DNA of 64,000 nt from Pollenia angustigena (taxonomy: Eukaryota > Arthropoda > Insecta > Diptera > Polleniidae). Within the stretch, counting starts at the first letter, position 1, and each line of letters opens with the position of its first letter. This document shows positions 32,013 to 44,217 of this stretch, in pieces. Made by a program: the position numbers and the translations under genes. The stretch spans positions 50,810,957 through 50,874,956 of the forward strand of contig OV884059.1 of assembly GCA_930367215.1 (NCBI GenBank), in the 5' to 3' direction. The notes under the pieces were generated by a model. That model had not been told where the DNA came from. It worked only from the letters and a program-made list of their open reading frames with translations, and searched no databases.

Positions 32013-33106
32013 ATGGTGGTTTAGAGACAACGCCATAATGAGTAGTCTGATTGTGGGGTTGCATCAAGTTCCTTAAGATATTTTTCCAGAGAAGCCGTTT
32101 TCTGAGGGTGCAGTATCTTTTAAGCTTTTTTGTACACTCTTTTAGTAAGTTCTTAAGTAGTGGGGATCTGTGCAATTGCCACTCTCCTCGAGCCCTTCTT
32201 TTTTCAGACAACAGACGCTCGACATCTGTGGAATATATTTTAATATTTTTTGTTTTTCTGGGGGCAATACTGGAATGTTGAACAGTTAGTTTTAGAAAAC
32301 TGTCAAAATTGGCAATAGAGCGATCTACATACTTCGGTGTACTAAGCGGAATTCTTTTCTGTGCAATGGGTACTGAGGTAATTTCTATATTTTAACCAAT
32401 TAATTTGCGTAGCTGTCGTCGCTAAGTGACTAGTCGAAGATACAATTCTATTGTAGGTGTGTGGTCGGAAGATAATTCTAAGGAAGCTTCAACATGAATC
32501 GTTTCTATGGGGATGTTTTTAACCACGCCGCAGTCGATGACATCTGGAATTTTTTTGATGATCAGTAGGCCAATATTTTGGTTGACCGCTCGCTACCACA
32601 TTTAAATCCGTTTTAGAAATTGTGTTAAATACGACACGACCCTTTTGTATTATAAGTCGTGACCCCCAGAAGGTGTGTTATAATCGCCAGCAGCCAGGAA
32701 ACAGGGTCCTAGTGATTTTTAATATTGACAGTATTGGCTTTCTGATATTGACAATCTAGGCGGGGAGTATAACAATGAAATTACTAGGTTTTTATTTAAT
32801 TATTCAACGCAAATGTTCGTTGCTTGGAGATAATCTTCACGATGATCGCACATTAGGTAGTGTTTGATTCGGGTTTTAATCAAAATGGCTGAACTCCACA
32901 AGCTCTATCTCGAGGATCCTTGGTATCATATAGTATATAACCATTTATTTAAAACGTATTTCTTGAGGTCAAATGAGTTTCAGAAACCATCATGACATCA
33001 ATTTGTTTGTTTTTAAGAATGTATTATTATTCATTTTTATGTTGGCGGATGCCGTTTGCGTTCCAAAAAAAATTTTTAAACAGTTCATGGCTTGTTTAGT
33101 ACAGCT
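32013..33106 (-). pseudogene. Jockey-B ORF2, endonuclease part
   Basis: This resumes Jockey-B on the right of Bel-2. The readable part is the region between endonuclease and RT (LSEKRRARGEWQLHRSP, 32211-31990), then a heavily shifted endonuclease up to about 33080. It is the same protein as in Jockey-C at 37500-37870, but with many more lesions. The first codons lie next to the ORF1 end near 33085-33106. Confidence 0.75.
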
Positions 33107-34577
33107 TGCAATAACATCGATTGCATTCTTAAAATTTCCTGTAGCATATTACCCATTGTGTTTGTAAAACTATTTACTGTTTGCACTAATGTTTCCATTG
33201 TTTTTTCTAGACGACCTAAATTAGAAACTGTAGTGTCATCATTACTTAGCGAAGCACCTTGCATTGGCACATGGCTTGATTTTAGGACGTTAGCATAAGA
33301 GGTTCTAGGCTGCGGAGCCTGAATGTCATTAGTGATTGATTGATTGATTTGGTACCTGCATTTGTGGGGGATTAGTTTTCGGTCCAGCCGACTGCTTGAC
33401 GATATTATATACATGGCATCCTTTATAATTGGCAGTGTGATTACCGCCACAGTTGCTACATTTTTTTACATTGGGGACATTTTTAGACTTACCGCACTGG
33501 ACTGTACAATGTAATTCTCCACATACGACGCAAACAGGGGGTAAATAGCAGTATGCCTTAGTATGGCCAAATTCTTGGCAATTAGGACATTGAACGGGAT
33601 CATTTCTTTTGTGCGGCTCCTCTATAGTTATTCTTCTCTATAGAATATATTTTAAATTGTAACTAGGATGCGTTTCATTTTTTTTAAGCTTAATGTTGCC
33701 AGGTTCTAACTCCACCCGAAATAATGGTTGGGGATTTTTTTCAATTTTATTTAATATTTGTAACGTTTTTTATTTTAAAACCCTTCTCTTCCAAAAAAGT
33801 TTTTAATTTCATCTGGGTCCACGCATGAGTCTATGCCCATGATCACTACCTAAAGACCTTTGCTGCTCTTCAGTTGATTTGTGTATAAGCTTTTTTTAAG
33901 GGCTTCGAGCTTGTTAGTTCATTTTCGAGAATCATTTTCTTGATTAATCTGTATTTTTGTCTCGTTTATATTTCCTTGCTTGATTCCAGCTACTTTAAAC
34001 GAATTTTGACCTATTACCGAGATCACGCTCTTTATTAACTGACTTGAGAAGATTTTATGACGTTTTGTGCTTCCGAGGATTCATCCTCCAGAATTGCAAA
34101 ACGATTTTGGGAGTTATTTTATCAAAAGATGGTACTTTTGAGGCCGAAGCAACTGCTGAATAGGTAGGGCTGCGCTGTTATGTACCTGTCCATACCAACT
34201 TGTACTTGAGGCTTTTGACTACTTTTTACTTGAGATGTTTGCATTGCATCTGTGTTTGAGTTTATGGTACCATTTGTCACTAAGATTGTGTTTGCGGTTC
34301 TGGCAACACTTGCAAGTGAGAGGTTTATATTTTTTAACGTATCACCATCAACCGTCTTTGAAAAGGTAGAGGGCGAAAGGGAACGTGTACGAGCAATTGG
34401 TTTAGCCGTAAGGTAATTACTATTGTTTTCTTTTGTTTTATTTCTTACAGCATTGCCTTCGTTAGCATGCAATGTCATATAAACATTTCTTTCATTAAGC
34501 TTTATTGTTGTTTCATTTTTTTTATTCATGCAATAAAATGTTTTGGTTTTTTCAACGTTTAACTGTGCTTTTAACAT
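33085..34577 (-). pseudogene. Jockey-B ORF1 gag-like protein
   Basis: The N-terminal part is open at 34577-34122 (includes VGMDRYIT, as in Jockey-A ORF1). A decayed middle follows. Zinc-knuckle sequence is recognisable in mixed frames at about 33600-33430 (CPNCQEFGHTKAYC-type and CSNCGGNHTANY-type). The C-terminal part is open at 33450-33085 and ends in the same LLQAVLNK-type tail as Jockey-A. Several frameshifts are present. Confidence 0.75.
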
Positions 34578-34660
34578 TTGTTATATATTGCATTTTACAA
34601 CAACAAAAAAAGACGAAATTTAAACTAAAATGTTTTTGCTCAGAATAATAATATATTAAT
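34578..34660 (-). other. Jockey-B 5' UTR remnant
   Basis: A short A/T-rich stretch between the ORF1 start and the poly(A)-like tract of Element X. The 5' terminus of Jockey-B cannot be placed exactly. Confidence 0.4.
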
Positions 34661-35824
34661 ATTTTTTTTTTTTTTTGATTTTATGTATTTTTTTTTTTTT
34701 TATTTTATTTTTTTTCAAAAATATTTACAATTCATTTGCCTATACACCTTGCAAAGCCAAAGTGGCTTGTCTGCAGGTTAAAAGTTAAACAAGATTGTAC
34801 TTAAAATAGTTAGTATTCATTGCAAGTTTAAAAATGTTTTCTTAATTATTTTTCTTATTTTATTTGGGTTTGTAGTATTGATGATGTCTGTTGGCAACAT
34901 ATTAAATATTGTGGGTAACATAACGTTGAGCGTGATTTTGCCATAATTGTTTTTAAACTTCTGGATGCTGTACCTTCCATTAGCTTTCCTTCTGGTGATG
35001 TATTTATGGTCTATCTTGTGTAAAAATCTGGTATCGTTGTAAAATTCGATGGCTAACGTTGTATAATAGATACTTTTAACATTCAATATATATTCTTCAG
35101 TAGCTTTTTTTTTTGTTGTTGACACTTGATGTTGATGGGTTGTTTCTAGAAATGTTGTTGTTGTTATTATTTAGAGCATTTGCACTGTTGTTATTGTTGT
35201 TTGCATTGTTGCTTGTGTTATTATCGGTGCTTTCATTGTTCGTGTTATTTGTTTGATGAACATTGTTGGTTGTGCTGGTTTCTGTAATGTTGTTCGTATA
35301 GTTTCCGATATTTGTTGTGATGTTGATCATATTTGAGGCGATAGTTTGTATAGCTGTATTATTGATTTGTATAGTTTGTGTGTTCCTTTTTTTAAGTATT
35401 TTAATGAGTTTGTTTTGAGTCTCTTGTAGGATTCTGCAACGTTTTGAGTTTCCCCATGCCGTTATTCCATGGCGTATATGTGATTCGACAAGCGAGTAGT
35501 AAGCTTGCCGCAACACAGCAATATTAGAACAGTTTTTTAGTTGGAATAGCATATACGCAGCTTTCCCCAATTTCTTTCTTACTTCATCTATATGTACATT
35601 CCAACTAAAATTGTGATCAACATGCACTCCTAGATATTTGTATGTATTTACAAGTTCGATTGTAGTGCAACATTCGCCATTGTCGCATACAAGGTCGCGT
35701 AATTTGTTTTGGTGCAGACTTTTCGTTACATGATATTTTAAGTCTATTTCCGTATAAAGAATATGGGGTGGTTTAATATGCATGACTTTAGTCTTTGAAG
35801 CATTTATTACAAGACCGTGATCAT

Positions 35825-37889
35825 TTTTTTTTTTTTCTCATTATTTATTTATTGAATCTTCATATATTAAATATGAACTAACAATAATTAATCAAATCTT
35901 AACCTAATACGTTATTTTTTGTCCTGCCAGTGCCAGACAAAAATTTTCTTCATCGCGGGTTCTGTTCACTTTTATAGTGTTTATCGCTCATCTAATTGGA
36001 TAAGTGCTGCAGTGTCTCTTCTTCTTAAGCGAGTGTGGCCGCTATCATTTAAAATATTTCGTGCTAGTGGGTTCGGGTGCGATTCGAGCCTTTTTAAGTA
36101 TTTTACTGCATATTTCGTAATCATAGTTTTAACTAATGGAACATTAAGATCCTTGTGAATATTTGAGTTTTTAACATACCAAGGGGCAGCTGTGATTATT
36201 CGAAGTAGTTTATTTTGGCGCCTTTGAATTTTTTCGATATTAGAGGCCGAGGCAGTGCCCCATAACTGAATACCATAGCACCAGATTGGCTTTAAGATGG
36301 AGTTGTAAAGAAGAAGTTTGCAGTCGAGACTAAGGACAGAGTTTCTTCCAATAAGCCAATGAATTTGGATGGCTTTTAGTTTCATTTGAGTTAATTTTGC
36401 CTCTATATGGCTTTTCCACGTAAAACGGCGATCTAGATGAATACCGAGGTATTTTACATGCGAATTTTGAGGTATTATTTGATTATTGATTTTAATAGGG
36501 GGGCATGATTCCCGACGCAAGGTGAATGTTATATGTACGCATTTTTGCTCATTGACCTCTATCCTCCATTGCTTTAACCATAGTTCGAGTTGAAATATAT
36601 GATCCTGTAGGTATCGAGATGCTTCTTGACGGTTTTCGTGCACGCTCAAAAAAGCTGTATCATCAGCAAATGTTGAAGTTTGTGTGTAGTTGTTTGTTGG
36701 CATATCCGAGGTATATATTAAGTATAAAAGTGGGCCCAGGATGCTTCCCTGAGGGACTCCAGCGTCAATTTGCTGAGGAGAGCTTAAATAATCACCTTCT
36801 TTAATAATAAATTTTCGACCGACTAAGTAGCTTTCTAACAGCTTGTGTGTGTTTACTGGTAAGTTGAGCTTCAATTTATGTAATAAGCCTTCATGCCAGA
36901 CTTTATCAAAAGCTTGAGAAACATCGATGAAGAGAGCGGAGCAATATTTTTTTCTTCAAAGGCTTTTCTTATTGCGTTTACTATACGATGGGTTTGCTCA
37001 ATTGTGCTGTGTTCTCTTCTAAAGCCGAATTGGTGGTTAGGAATACATCTATTTTCATTTAAAATTGGGGTTAATTTTGACGCTAACAGCTTCTCAAACA
37101 GCTTTGATATATTAGAAAGTAAGCTTATAGGCCTATATGACTCAACTTTTGTGTGATCCTTTCCAGGTTTAGGTATCATGGTGACTAAGGAGACCTTCCA
37201 CTTTTGAGGATAGTATTCAAGGCGTAAAATAGCATTAAAAATTAAAAGAATAATTTTCTTTGCTATGCTGGGTAGCTCCAAAAGCATTTTGTTGCTGATC
37301 TTATCAAAACCAGGAGCCTTCTTGGGGTTTAAATCACAAATAGCCTTTTCGATTTCTCTTATCTCAAATCTTAGCGGAACAGCTGCTCTAGCAGCAACAG
37401 GAGGTAACTCGACCGCAATATCGTGAGATATATTTGGGGTAAATACGTTTTTTAAATGATTGACATACAGATTTCCTTTTTCAACATCATTTCTTGCCCA
37501 ACTTCCATTCAAGTTTCTTAATGGTGGTTTAGAGACAACTGGCCTTTTGAGATTTCTAGCTGCGCGCCATAATGAGTAGTTTGATTGTGGGGTTGCATCA
37601 AGTTCCTCAAGATATTTTTCCAGAGAAGCCGTTTTCTTAGTCTGCAGTAACTTTCTAAGTCTTTTTGTACACTCTTTAAGAAAGTTCTTAAGTTGAGGGG
37701 ATCTGTGCAATTGCCAATCTCTTCGAGCCCTCCTTTTTTCAGACAAAAGATGCTCGACATCTGTGGAATATATTTTAATAGTTTTTGTTTTTTTGGGGGC
37801 AATATTGGAATGTTGAACAGCTAGTTTCAGAAAACTGTCAAAATTGTCAATAGAGCGATCTACATAATCCGGTGTACTGAGCGGAATAT
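35825..37889 (-). mobile_element. Jockey-C: young 5'-truncated Jockey copy
   Basis: A 2.07-kb insertion in Element X. It ends in a poly(A) tail, is truncated upstream of the reverse transcriptase, and is flanked by CGTGATCAT on both sides (35816-35824 and 37890-37898). It differs from Jockey-D (62771-64000) by only a handful of bases over the shared 1.2 kb, so both are recent products of the same source. Confidence 0.92.
35981..37889 (-). pseudogene. Jockey-C reverse transcriptase (partial ORF2)
   Basis: From right to left: the linker STPDYVDRSIDNF, then LSEKRRARRDWQLH, DLNPKKAPGFDKI, MIPKPGKDHTKVESYRP and NHQFGFRREHSTIEQ. A one-base loss in an A run near 36945-36951 (seven bases here, eight in Jockey-D) shifts the frame. 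The second part, 36874-35981, is open for 297 codons with AGVPQGSILGP, the catalytic FADD box, KYLGIHLDRR and WCYGIQLWGTA. The N-terminal end is fused in frame to Element X, giving a continuous 769-codon chimeric frame at 39180-36871. Confidence 0.88.
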
Positions 37890-40020
37890 CGTGATCATGA
37901 CACCATCTAGTTGCTGTATTCAGTTGGTGCTGCATTATCTGTTTAGCCCCTTCGATGCTTTTGTGAGCTACAACAATTGCAGTTTCATCAGCATACGCAA
38001 AGCTTTTGCTCATATCAAGAATGTTCATTAACTCATTTGAATAAATAATGTAAAGTATTGGTCCCAATTTTGAACCTTGCGGAACGCCATAGCTAAAATT
38101 CGTTTCATTGCTTAATTTTGTTGAGACTTTTACATAATACTTTCTAAGAGTTAGGTAATTTCTAAACCACTCTAAACAATTTCCTCTTATACCGCTTTTT
38201 TCGAGCGTTTGTAAAAGTTTTGTATGGCAAAGAGTGTCAAATGCTTTACTAAAATCAATGTATAGTGTGAGACAGTGATGGTTTTTGCTAAGTTGCTCAT
38301 TGATAAAATTTGAAAAATTGCCAAGAAGTTTATTTATATTTTTTCCCTTTTGGAAACCAAATTGATTGTTGCTAATAATGTCGTTTTTGTTAATAAATTC
38401 CGTTAGTCTTTTGCATACAATCTCTTCCATGATTTTTTCAATGACAGGTAGAATTGCAATTGGTCTATAGTTGTTGATTTCGGATCTTGTGCCGTTTTTG
38501 TAAAGTGGTCTTATTATTGATATTTTAAACATATCTGGGATTGTCGCAGTATCAATTATTAGGTTAATAAGTTTTGTTATAATTGGTGTCATTTCGATTG
38601 CGTTGTTTTTTAGATCTATTGCTCTTATTTCATCAACTCCTGCGCTTTTATTTACATTAAGTGTGTTAAGGATGTTAAAAATCTCTTCCTCGCTAGTGTT
38701 TGTTAAATATATTGAATTTTGTAGTACATTTAAAGTGTTGTTTATTGTTTTGATTTGACAATTATGTGAGATTTGGTTGACGTTTTCTTTGAAATTTATC
38801 GCGAAATTGTTGCATATGTCCGTTATGTTTTGGTTTTTAAAATTTTTAACTATTGTTGTTTTCTTTCCTATAATTTCGTTTATAAGTTTCCACGTTAACC
38901 GTATGTTGCTTCTATTTTCAAAGAATTTATTTTTATAATAATTATTTTTTGCGTAATTCAATTTTTTGTTCACTATATTTCTATATTTTTTATATTCTTT
39001 TTCGAATTCTTTATTATTTCTACATAAGTACCATTTTTTATAAAGTTTATCCCTAGTTTGACAACATTTTGCCAAGTATTCACTCATCCACGGGTTTGTG
39101 ATTCGATTCTTTTTTATTTCTCTATTTATTTCTGAGTTTTTATAGATGTTTTTAAATTTATTATATATGGAGTTAAACATGTCGTTTGCATCTGTTAGAT
39201 TATTTAAATCGTGCCATTGGGTTGTACGTATCTGATTATTTACTTTATTTTTGCATACTCTTTTATTTTGTGTATTTTCTGTAAGATTTGGAATTATTTC
39301 GTTTTCTGAGAGACAACATACAAGGGTAAAGTGATCGGAAATAATTGTTCTTATAATTGATGCATATGCGTTTGTGTTTATGTTTCTATTTCTTACAAAG
39401 AGATGATCAATATTAGTGCGCGTGTTCCTATTTAAATCCTCTCTTGTGGTATCATTAGAGTTTTAATCCGTTTGCCAATATCGCATCAACGTAGTGGTTT
39501 GTTATGAAGCTTTTTTTATTGAGATCAATATTCATATCTCCCACCAGTATAATCTTTTGATGTTTATTTACGGTGTTAAGCATTACATCTATTTCTTCAA
39601 CAAATATGTTCTTATTAAGAGAAGGTGGTCGGTAAATTGCAAATAAAGAGAAAGTATTGCTTGTTGTTTGTATGTTCACGTGGATTGACTCAAACGACGT
39701 ATAGTTGGTTGATATTATGTTGTGTAATATATTCTCCCTCATATATATAGCGATTCCTCCTCCCTTGCCCACTCTATTTATAAACGTTGGATTAAAGCCT
39801 GTAATACTGTAGAATGCTCCCTCATCGTCGTTAATGTTGGTCTCAACAAGTATTATTATTTTGATATGTTGTAACATGTTATGAATAGTAGCTAAAAAAG
39901 GTGTAAAGTTTGTACGTAGTGATCGAATGTTTAGGTAAATAAGTGAAAGGGGATAACTTAAATAGTCTTTATTTATTGCATTAAGAATCAACTGCTATCT
40001 CAAACATAAAAAAGTCTCTG

Positions 40021-41140
40021 GTGAAAATAAAAGCGGCGCTAAGGAGACAGCGAAACATCAGTATGGATGTACGAGAAGGAATCCAACAGATTGACGAGCT
40101 TGTGTGTATAGCTGAAACTTGCAGAGTAAACTGGCTCAACATAGAAAACAGAAAGAAACCCATGCAAATCCAAAACAGTGCAGTAAACCCACAGAAAAGT
40201 ATGGAGACACCGAGTACGAATAGCGCCAAAAGAACAGCCAGTAGCCCAGCCGAAACACAAAATACAACCAAGAGGCCACGCGAAACACAAAAATGTCGGA
40301 TGACAAACCGTTGAATATAAGAAGAAATCCCTACGCAGGGAAAAGCAAACAGAGAAAGGAGCAAATAAAGCCCAACATACACAACAAAAGCCAAGAAACG
40401 AAACAAGGACAAATAAAAGAAGCAAGCCAACACAAAAGAAATCGGAGGCTATCATAGCAAAACCACGCGAAGGATACACTTACGCAGATGTGCTAAGGAC
40501 ACTGAGGAATCGAGGTGGAAATGAGGCAAATAACAAGGTGAAAACGATTCGGAAAACGAGAACAGGTTCACTTTTGGTGGAGATGGAGAAAGGACAACAG
40601 ATAAACCCCGAATTATTTCTTAGAGTTAAAGAAATACTCAAAGAATCTGCCGACATAGAAAACGCAACGCCAAAAATCGCAATAGAAATTCGAGACCTGG
40701 ATTTCTTTACAACAGCCGAGGAAGTTGAGCAATCCATTCGAAGCACGGCGCAAAATCAAAGTGAGCCCATGGAGATTAGAATCACGAAGCCTAACAGTAG
40801 AGAACTCGTGCGAGCCTTCGTAACGGTATCTCAGAGAATAGCTGAAGAACTACTCAAAACGGGGTATACCAAGATTGGCTGGTGTCGTGTAAAACTGAGG
40901 AAATACGAAAACGTGAAGAGGTGTTTTAGATGTTTTGGTACAGGACATCAACAGTGGAACTGTACAGGACCTGACAGAAAAAGTCAAGGGATATGCATCC
41001 GATGTGGAGAAGCCGGACACATAATGAAGACATGCAAAAACGAACCAAAATGTTGCATCTGTACTGAAGCGGGACACAGCCTGACGAACCACTTAGCAGG
41101 CTCAATAAGGTGTCCTAAGACAACTAGAGGAGCAAGATGA
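40021..41140 (+). pseudogene. R1-like ORF1 (gag-like), one frameshift
   Basis: The N-terminal frame 40021-40314 is basic and low-complexity. The continuing frame is open from about 40307 to 41140, so a single shift lies near 40305. The second part contains YTYADVLRTL, a RING-like RNA-recognition region common in R1-clade ORF1 (IEIRDLDFFTTAEEVEQSI) and three zinc knuckles: CFRCFGTGHQQWNC, CIRCGEAGHIMKTC and CCICTEAGHSLTNH. The stop overlaps the ORF2 start (ATGA). It is the RNA-binding protein of the element. Confidence 0.8.
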
Positions 41141-43897
41141 AGATACTGCAAGCCAATATGCATAGGAGCAAAACGGCTGATGCACTCTTAGATCAGCTAA
41201 TTGAGGAGAAAAACGCTGATATAGTGGTTATCAGTGAACAATATGGAAAACCGAAAAGTGGCACTTGGATCGAAGATACCAACAAAACAGCAGCCATATG
41301 GATACCAACGCGTAGTACCTTGACTATTGAGGACAAAGGCTGCGGAACCGGTTTCGTTTGGCTTAAAACGAACGAACTCACTCTCTTCAGCTGCTACCTA
41401 ACACCGAACGAAGACCAAGAAGCCTTCCGTACTAAGCTGCACAGCATAGAGGATAAGGGCATGGAGATTGGATGCCCTCTCATAATTGGAGGGGATTTTA
41501 ACTCCCACGCATATGAATGGGGGTCGTGGTCAACAAACTCCCGAGGCAGACTGGTATTAGATATGACGGCCAGAATGGGACTAGTCATCATGAATAGGGG
41601 AAATGTCGCTACTTTTAGAAGGCCGGGATGCAGAGGAACTATCCCATACATCACATTAGCATCGGAAAGTATCGCAAGCAAGATGCTGAACTGGACTGTC
41701 CTAGAGGATTATACTGCAAGCGATCACCAATACATTATGTATAACGTTGAAAGCAGTAGAAGATCTAACCAACCAAACACCATGACATCCACGCGAAAGT
41801 GGAATGTAGCAAAACTTGACACTGATGCTCTATTAGACAGAATCCCACAGGGTCACGAAACAAACGAAAATACACCAGGTGCTGAAAACGTGGTACGAAA
41901 CACCATGAGGCTCATTAAGGAAGCATGTAACGGGGCAATGCCTACCACGAGTAGAAAACACCGGAAAGAAGCAGTATACTGGTGGACTGATGAAATATCC
42001 GACCTAAGACGAGCGTGCCTTAGATGCAGAAGGAAATACACCAGAGCCAGACGAACACATGCCGCCACGTCAGAAGCTGAAAAATTCAAAAGGGCTAAAA
42101 AAGATCTAAAGGAAGCTCTATTCAAAACCAAGAAACGAAAATGGGAAGAACTACGATCAGACCTTAACAACGATGGGCCTAGGATATAAATTAGTGATGA
42201 AGAAACTTGGAGCACGCATTTCAAAACCAGATTTAAAAGATGACACAATGGAAAACATAGCGAACACCCCCTTCCCCACAGGCGAAATAATACAAAATGG
42301 AGGTTTGACCTCGAACATGGATTCCCCACCATTTTTCACTATAACGGAACTAGCGACGGCTGCGAAAGCATTAAAAAACAGAAAGGCACCAGGACCGGAT
42401 GGAATACCAGCGGAAGTCCTTAAAATAATCGCCAAAGAGAAGCCACAGTTCCTACTGAGGATGTACAATTGTTGCCTACAAAAAGGCATCTTTCCAGAAG
42501 TTTGGAAACGACAACGACTTGTGCTGATAAGTAAGGGAAAAGGTGATCCGGACTCTCCATCAGCATATCGACCCTTGTGTATGTTAGACACCGCAGGAAA
42601 GCTCCTCGAAATGCTGCTAAAACCCCGAATACGCGCGGCTGTAGAAAATGCTGGAGGACTATCCCAAAGACAACATGGTTTTAGACCTGGAAGGTCAACA
42701 ATAGGTGCTATCGAAGACGTTATAGAGGGAGCAAGAAAAGCGCAAGCGGGGAACCACTTTTCAAGGCGCATTGTTTTATTGGCGACCTTAGATGTAAGAA
42801 ATGCTTTTAACAGCGCAACGTGGGCCGACATGATAGAGGCGCTGGAGACACGGTTTGGGGCTCCTGCATACATCATGAGGATGGTAAGAAGTTACCTCAG
42901 AGATCGTGTACTCTTATACGAACAGGCTGGGATAACACACGAAAAGCAGATAACGGCAGGAGCAGCACAGGGCTCTATTCTAGGTCCTGAACTGTGGAAC
43001 ATTAGCTATGACGATATCCTCCATATCGAGATGCCAAGCGATACCTACCTAGTTGGTTACGCTGATGATATTGCAGCCGTTATTACAGCCCGTAACATGG
43101 ATGAGGCACAAAGCAAGCTAAACCAAGTCATGCTCAGAACAAAGCAATGGTTGGATTCCCATAACCTCAAGCTAGCCACGGAAAAAACTGAATTGCTCGT
43201 TATTACAAGAAAGCACATCCCACTAGATGTAGATATGCGGGTGCTGTCGGAGACAATAAAAACAAAGAGATGTGTCAAATACCTAGGATTGAGGTTAGAT
43301 CCTAGACTGACGTTCAGACCCCAATTAGAACATGCTGCAAGTAAAGCAGCCCAAACAACGGCCTTTCTCAGCAGACTAATGGCAAATATCGGTGGGCCAA
43401 GCTACATCAAAAGGCAGCTGATAATGGCAACGACCCAGTCAATTTTATTATACGGATGCGAAATCTGGGCCGACGCCCTACAAGCAAAGTACCGAAAGAA
43501 GATGCTTGCGAGAGTACAACGTACTGCTGCTCTAAGAGTTGCCTCGGCATACCGCACGGTGTCGGAGCCCGCAGTCCTCGTCATAAGCGGGACTATCCCA
43601 ATCGACTTTTTGGCCGATGAACGAAAAGCTCTTTGGAGAACACGGACACGATTCAGAAGGACAAATGAAGAAACAACAACAACAAGAGAGGCGCGAACGC
43701 AGATCATGCAAAGGTGGCAAGATAGATGGAACAGAGAATCACGGGGTAGGTGGACAGCAAAACTGATAACTGACCTAGATAAGTGGGTGAATAGAAAACA
43801 TGGCGAAATTAACTATTATGTAACACAGATGTTTTCTGGACATGGATATTTCCTTCAATACCTCCACAGGATGGGAAAAGTGGACAGTGCTGTCTGA
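41137..43897 (+). pseudogene. R1-like ORF2, endonuclease-reverse transcriptase, one frameshift
   Basis: The endonuclease part (41137-42189) shows LQANMHRSKTA, VVISEQYG, IIGGDFNSHAYEWGS and SDHQ. A small deletion near 42172-42180 shifts the frame between the endonuclease and RT, with the second half at 42173-43897. RT motifs are KNRKAPGPDGIPAEVLK, LDVRNAFNSATWADM, AGAAQGSILGP and the catalytic GYADDIAAV. A C-terminal region with ILLYGCEIWADAL and a late Cys/His-poor tail completes it. Apart from that single lesion no stop is seen over about 900 codons. Confidence 0.87.
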
Positions 43898-43990
43898 ATA
43901 ATTTTACTTAATTATTGATTTTCTTTCTTTTATACTTAACATTTATTTAGTGATCATTTTTATTATGTTATTTATTCCAAAAAAAATTTA

Positions 43991-44217
43991 ATTTAGAACA
44001 AGAAGAAAAATAAATGATAAAAAGTGATAATTTCAAAAATCAATGTATATACATATATTTTTTTTCCAAACGCAAATCACTTTAAATTAAAATATGACAA
44101 GTTTAAAGTTTTATTATTATTAAAAATAAAAATATTTAATTACATACATTGATTTTTGAAGAAAAAAAACAAGGTTCATAAGCGTTGTTGGTTCAATTTT
44201 CTCTTTAGATCAAACTA
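43991..44217. repeat. Short AT-rich inverted repeat
   Basis: CAAAAATCAATGTA near 44035 recurs as its reverse complement TACATTGATTTTTG near 44147, giving a hairpin of about 120 bases. It may be a small MITE or the end of the R1-like 3' region. Nothing is coded. Confidence 0.4.

Larger units (their letters stand above)
34661..39991 (-). mobile_element. Element X: non-LTR retrotransposon with APE endonuclease, hosting Jockey-C
   Basis: Reading leftward: an endonuclease (39991-39465), a reverse transcriptase (about 39464-37890, then 35824-34817 beyond Jockey-C), a 3' UTR and a T-rich tract at 34661-34715 that is its poly(A) tail. Its right edge meets the 5' end of the R1-like element head-to-head near 39995, so its own 5' part is missing. 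Jockey-C is inserted with a 9-bp duplication. The protein differs from the Jockey and R1 copies here and looks closest to CR1/L2-type elements, but I do not assign a clade. Confidence 0.75.
34817..39991 (-). pseudogene. Element X ORF2, endonuclease-reverse transcriptase
   Basis: The endonuclease shows YLNIRSL, LVETNI and VGDMNIDL. A one-base shift lies near 39460, after which ISDHFTLV (the SDH motif) and the RT read in one frame. RT motifs are NKSAGVDEI, NNYRPIAILPVI, LYIDFSKAFDTL and YGVPQGSKLGP. The catalytic box reads YADE rather than YADD. Jockey-C interrupts after RWCHDH. The frame resumes at 35783 with VMHIKPPHILY and YLGVHVDHNF. The C-terminal domain contains an Asn/Thr-rich stretch of about 90 residues (35400-35110), then a homopolymer shift near 35110 and the last 100 residues to 34817. 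Confidence 0.78.
39996..43990 (+). mobile_element. R1-clade non-LTR retrotransposon
   Basis: Two ORFs (ORF1 40021-41140; ORF2 41137-43897) overlap by ATGA, and a short 3' UTR follows. ORF1 has C2HC knuckles and ORF2 an APE endonuclease plus RT with R1-type motifs (LDVRNAFNSATW). No 28S rDNA flanks it, so it is an R1-clade element outside ribosomal genes, like the RT/Waldo-type relatives of R1. It is the only non-LTR element here on the plus strand. One frameshift in each ORF makes it inactive, but otherwise it is well preserved. Confidence 0.85.

Noticed and set aside
40039..40479. Minus-strand frames of about 150 codons rich in Phe, Leu and Cys
   Set aside because: They are antisense shadows of the Lys/Asn-rich N-terminal part of the R1-like ORF1.
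42157..42876. Minus-strand 239-codon frame
   Set aside because: It overlaps the well-supported R1-like RT on the other strand and shows no domain.
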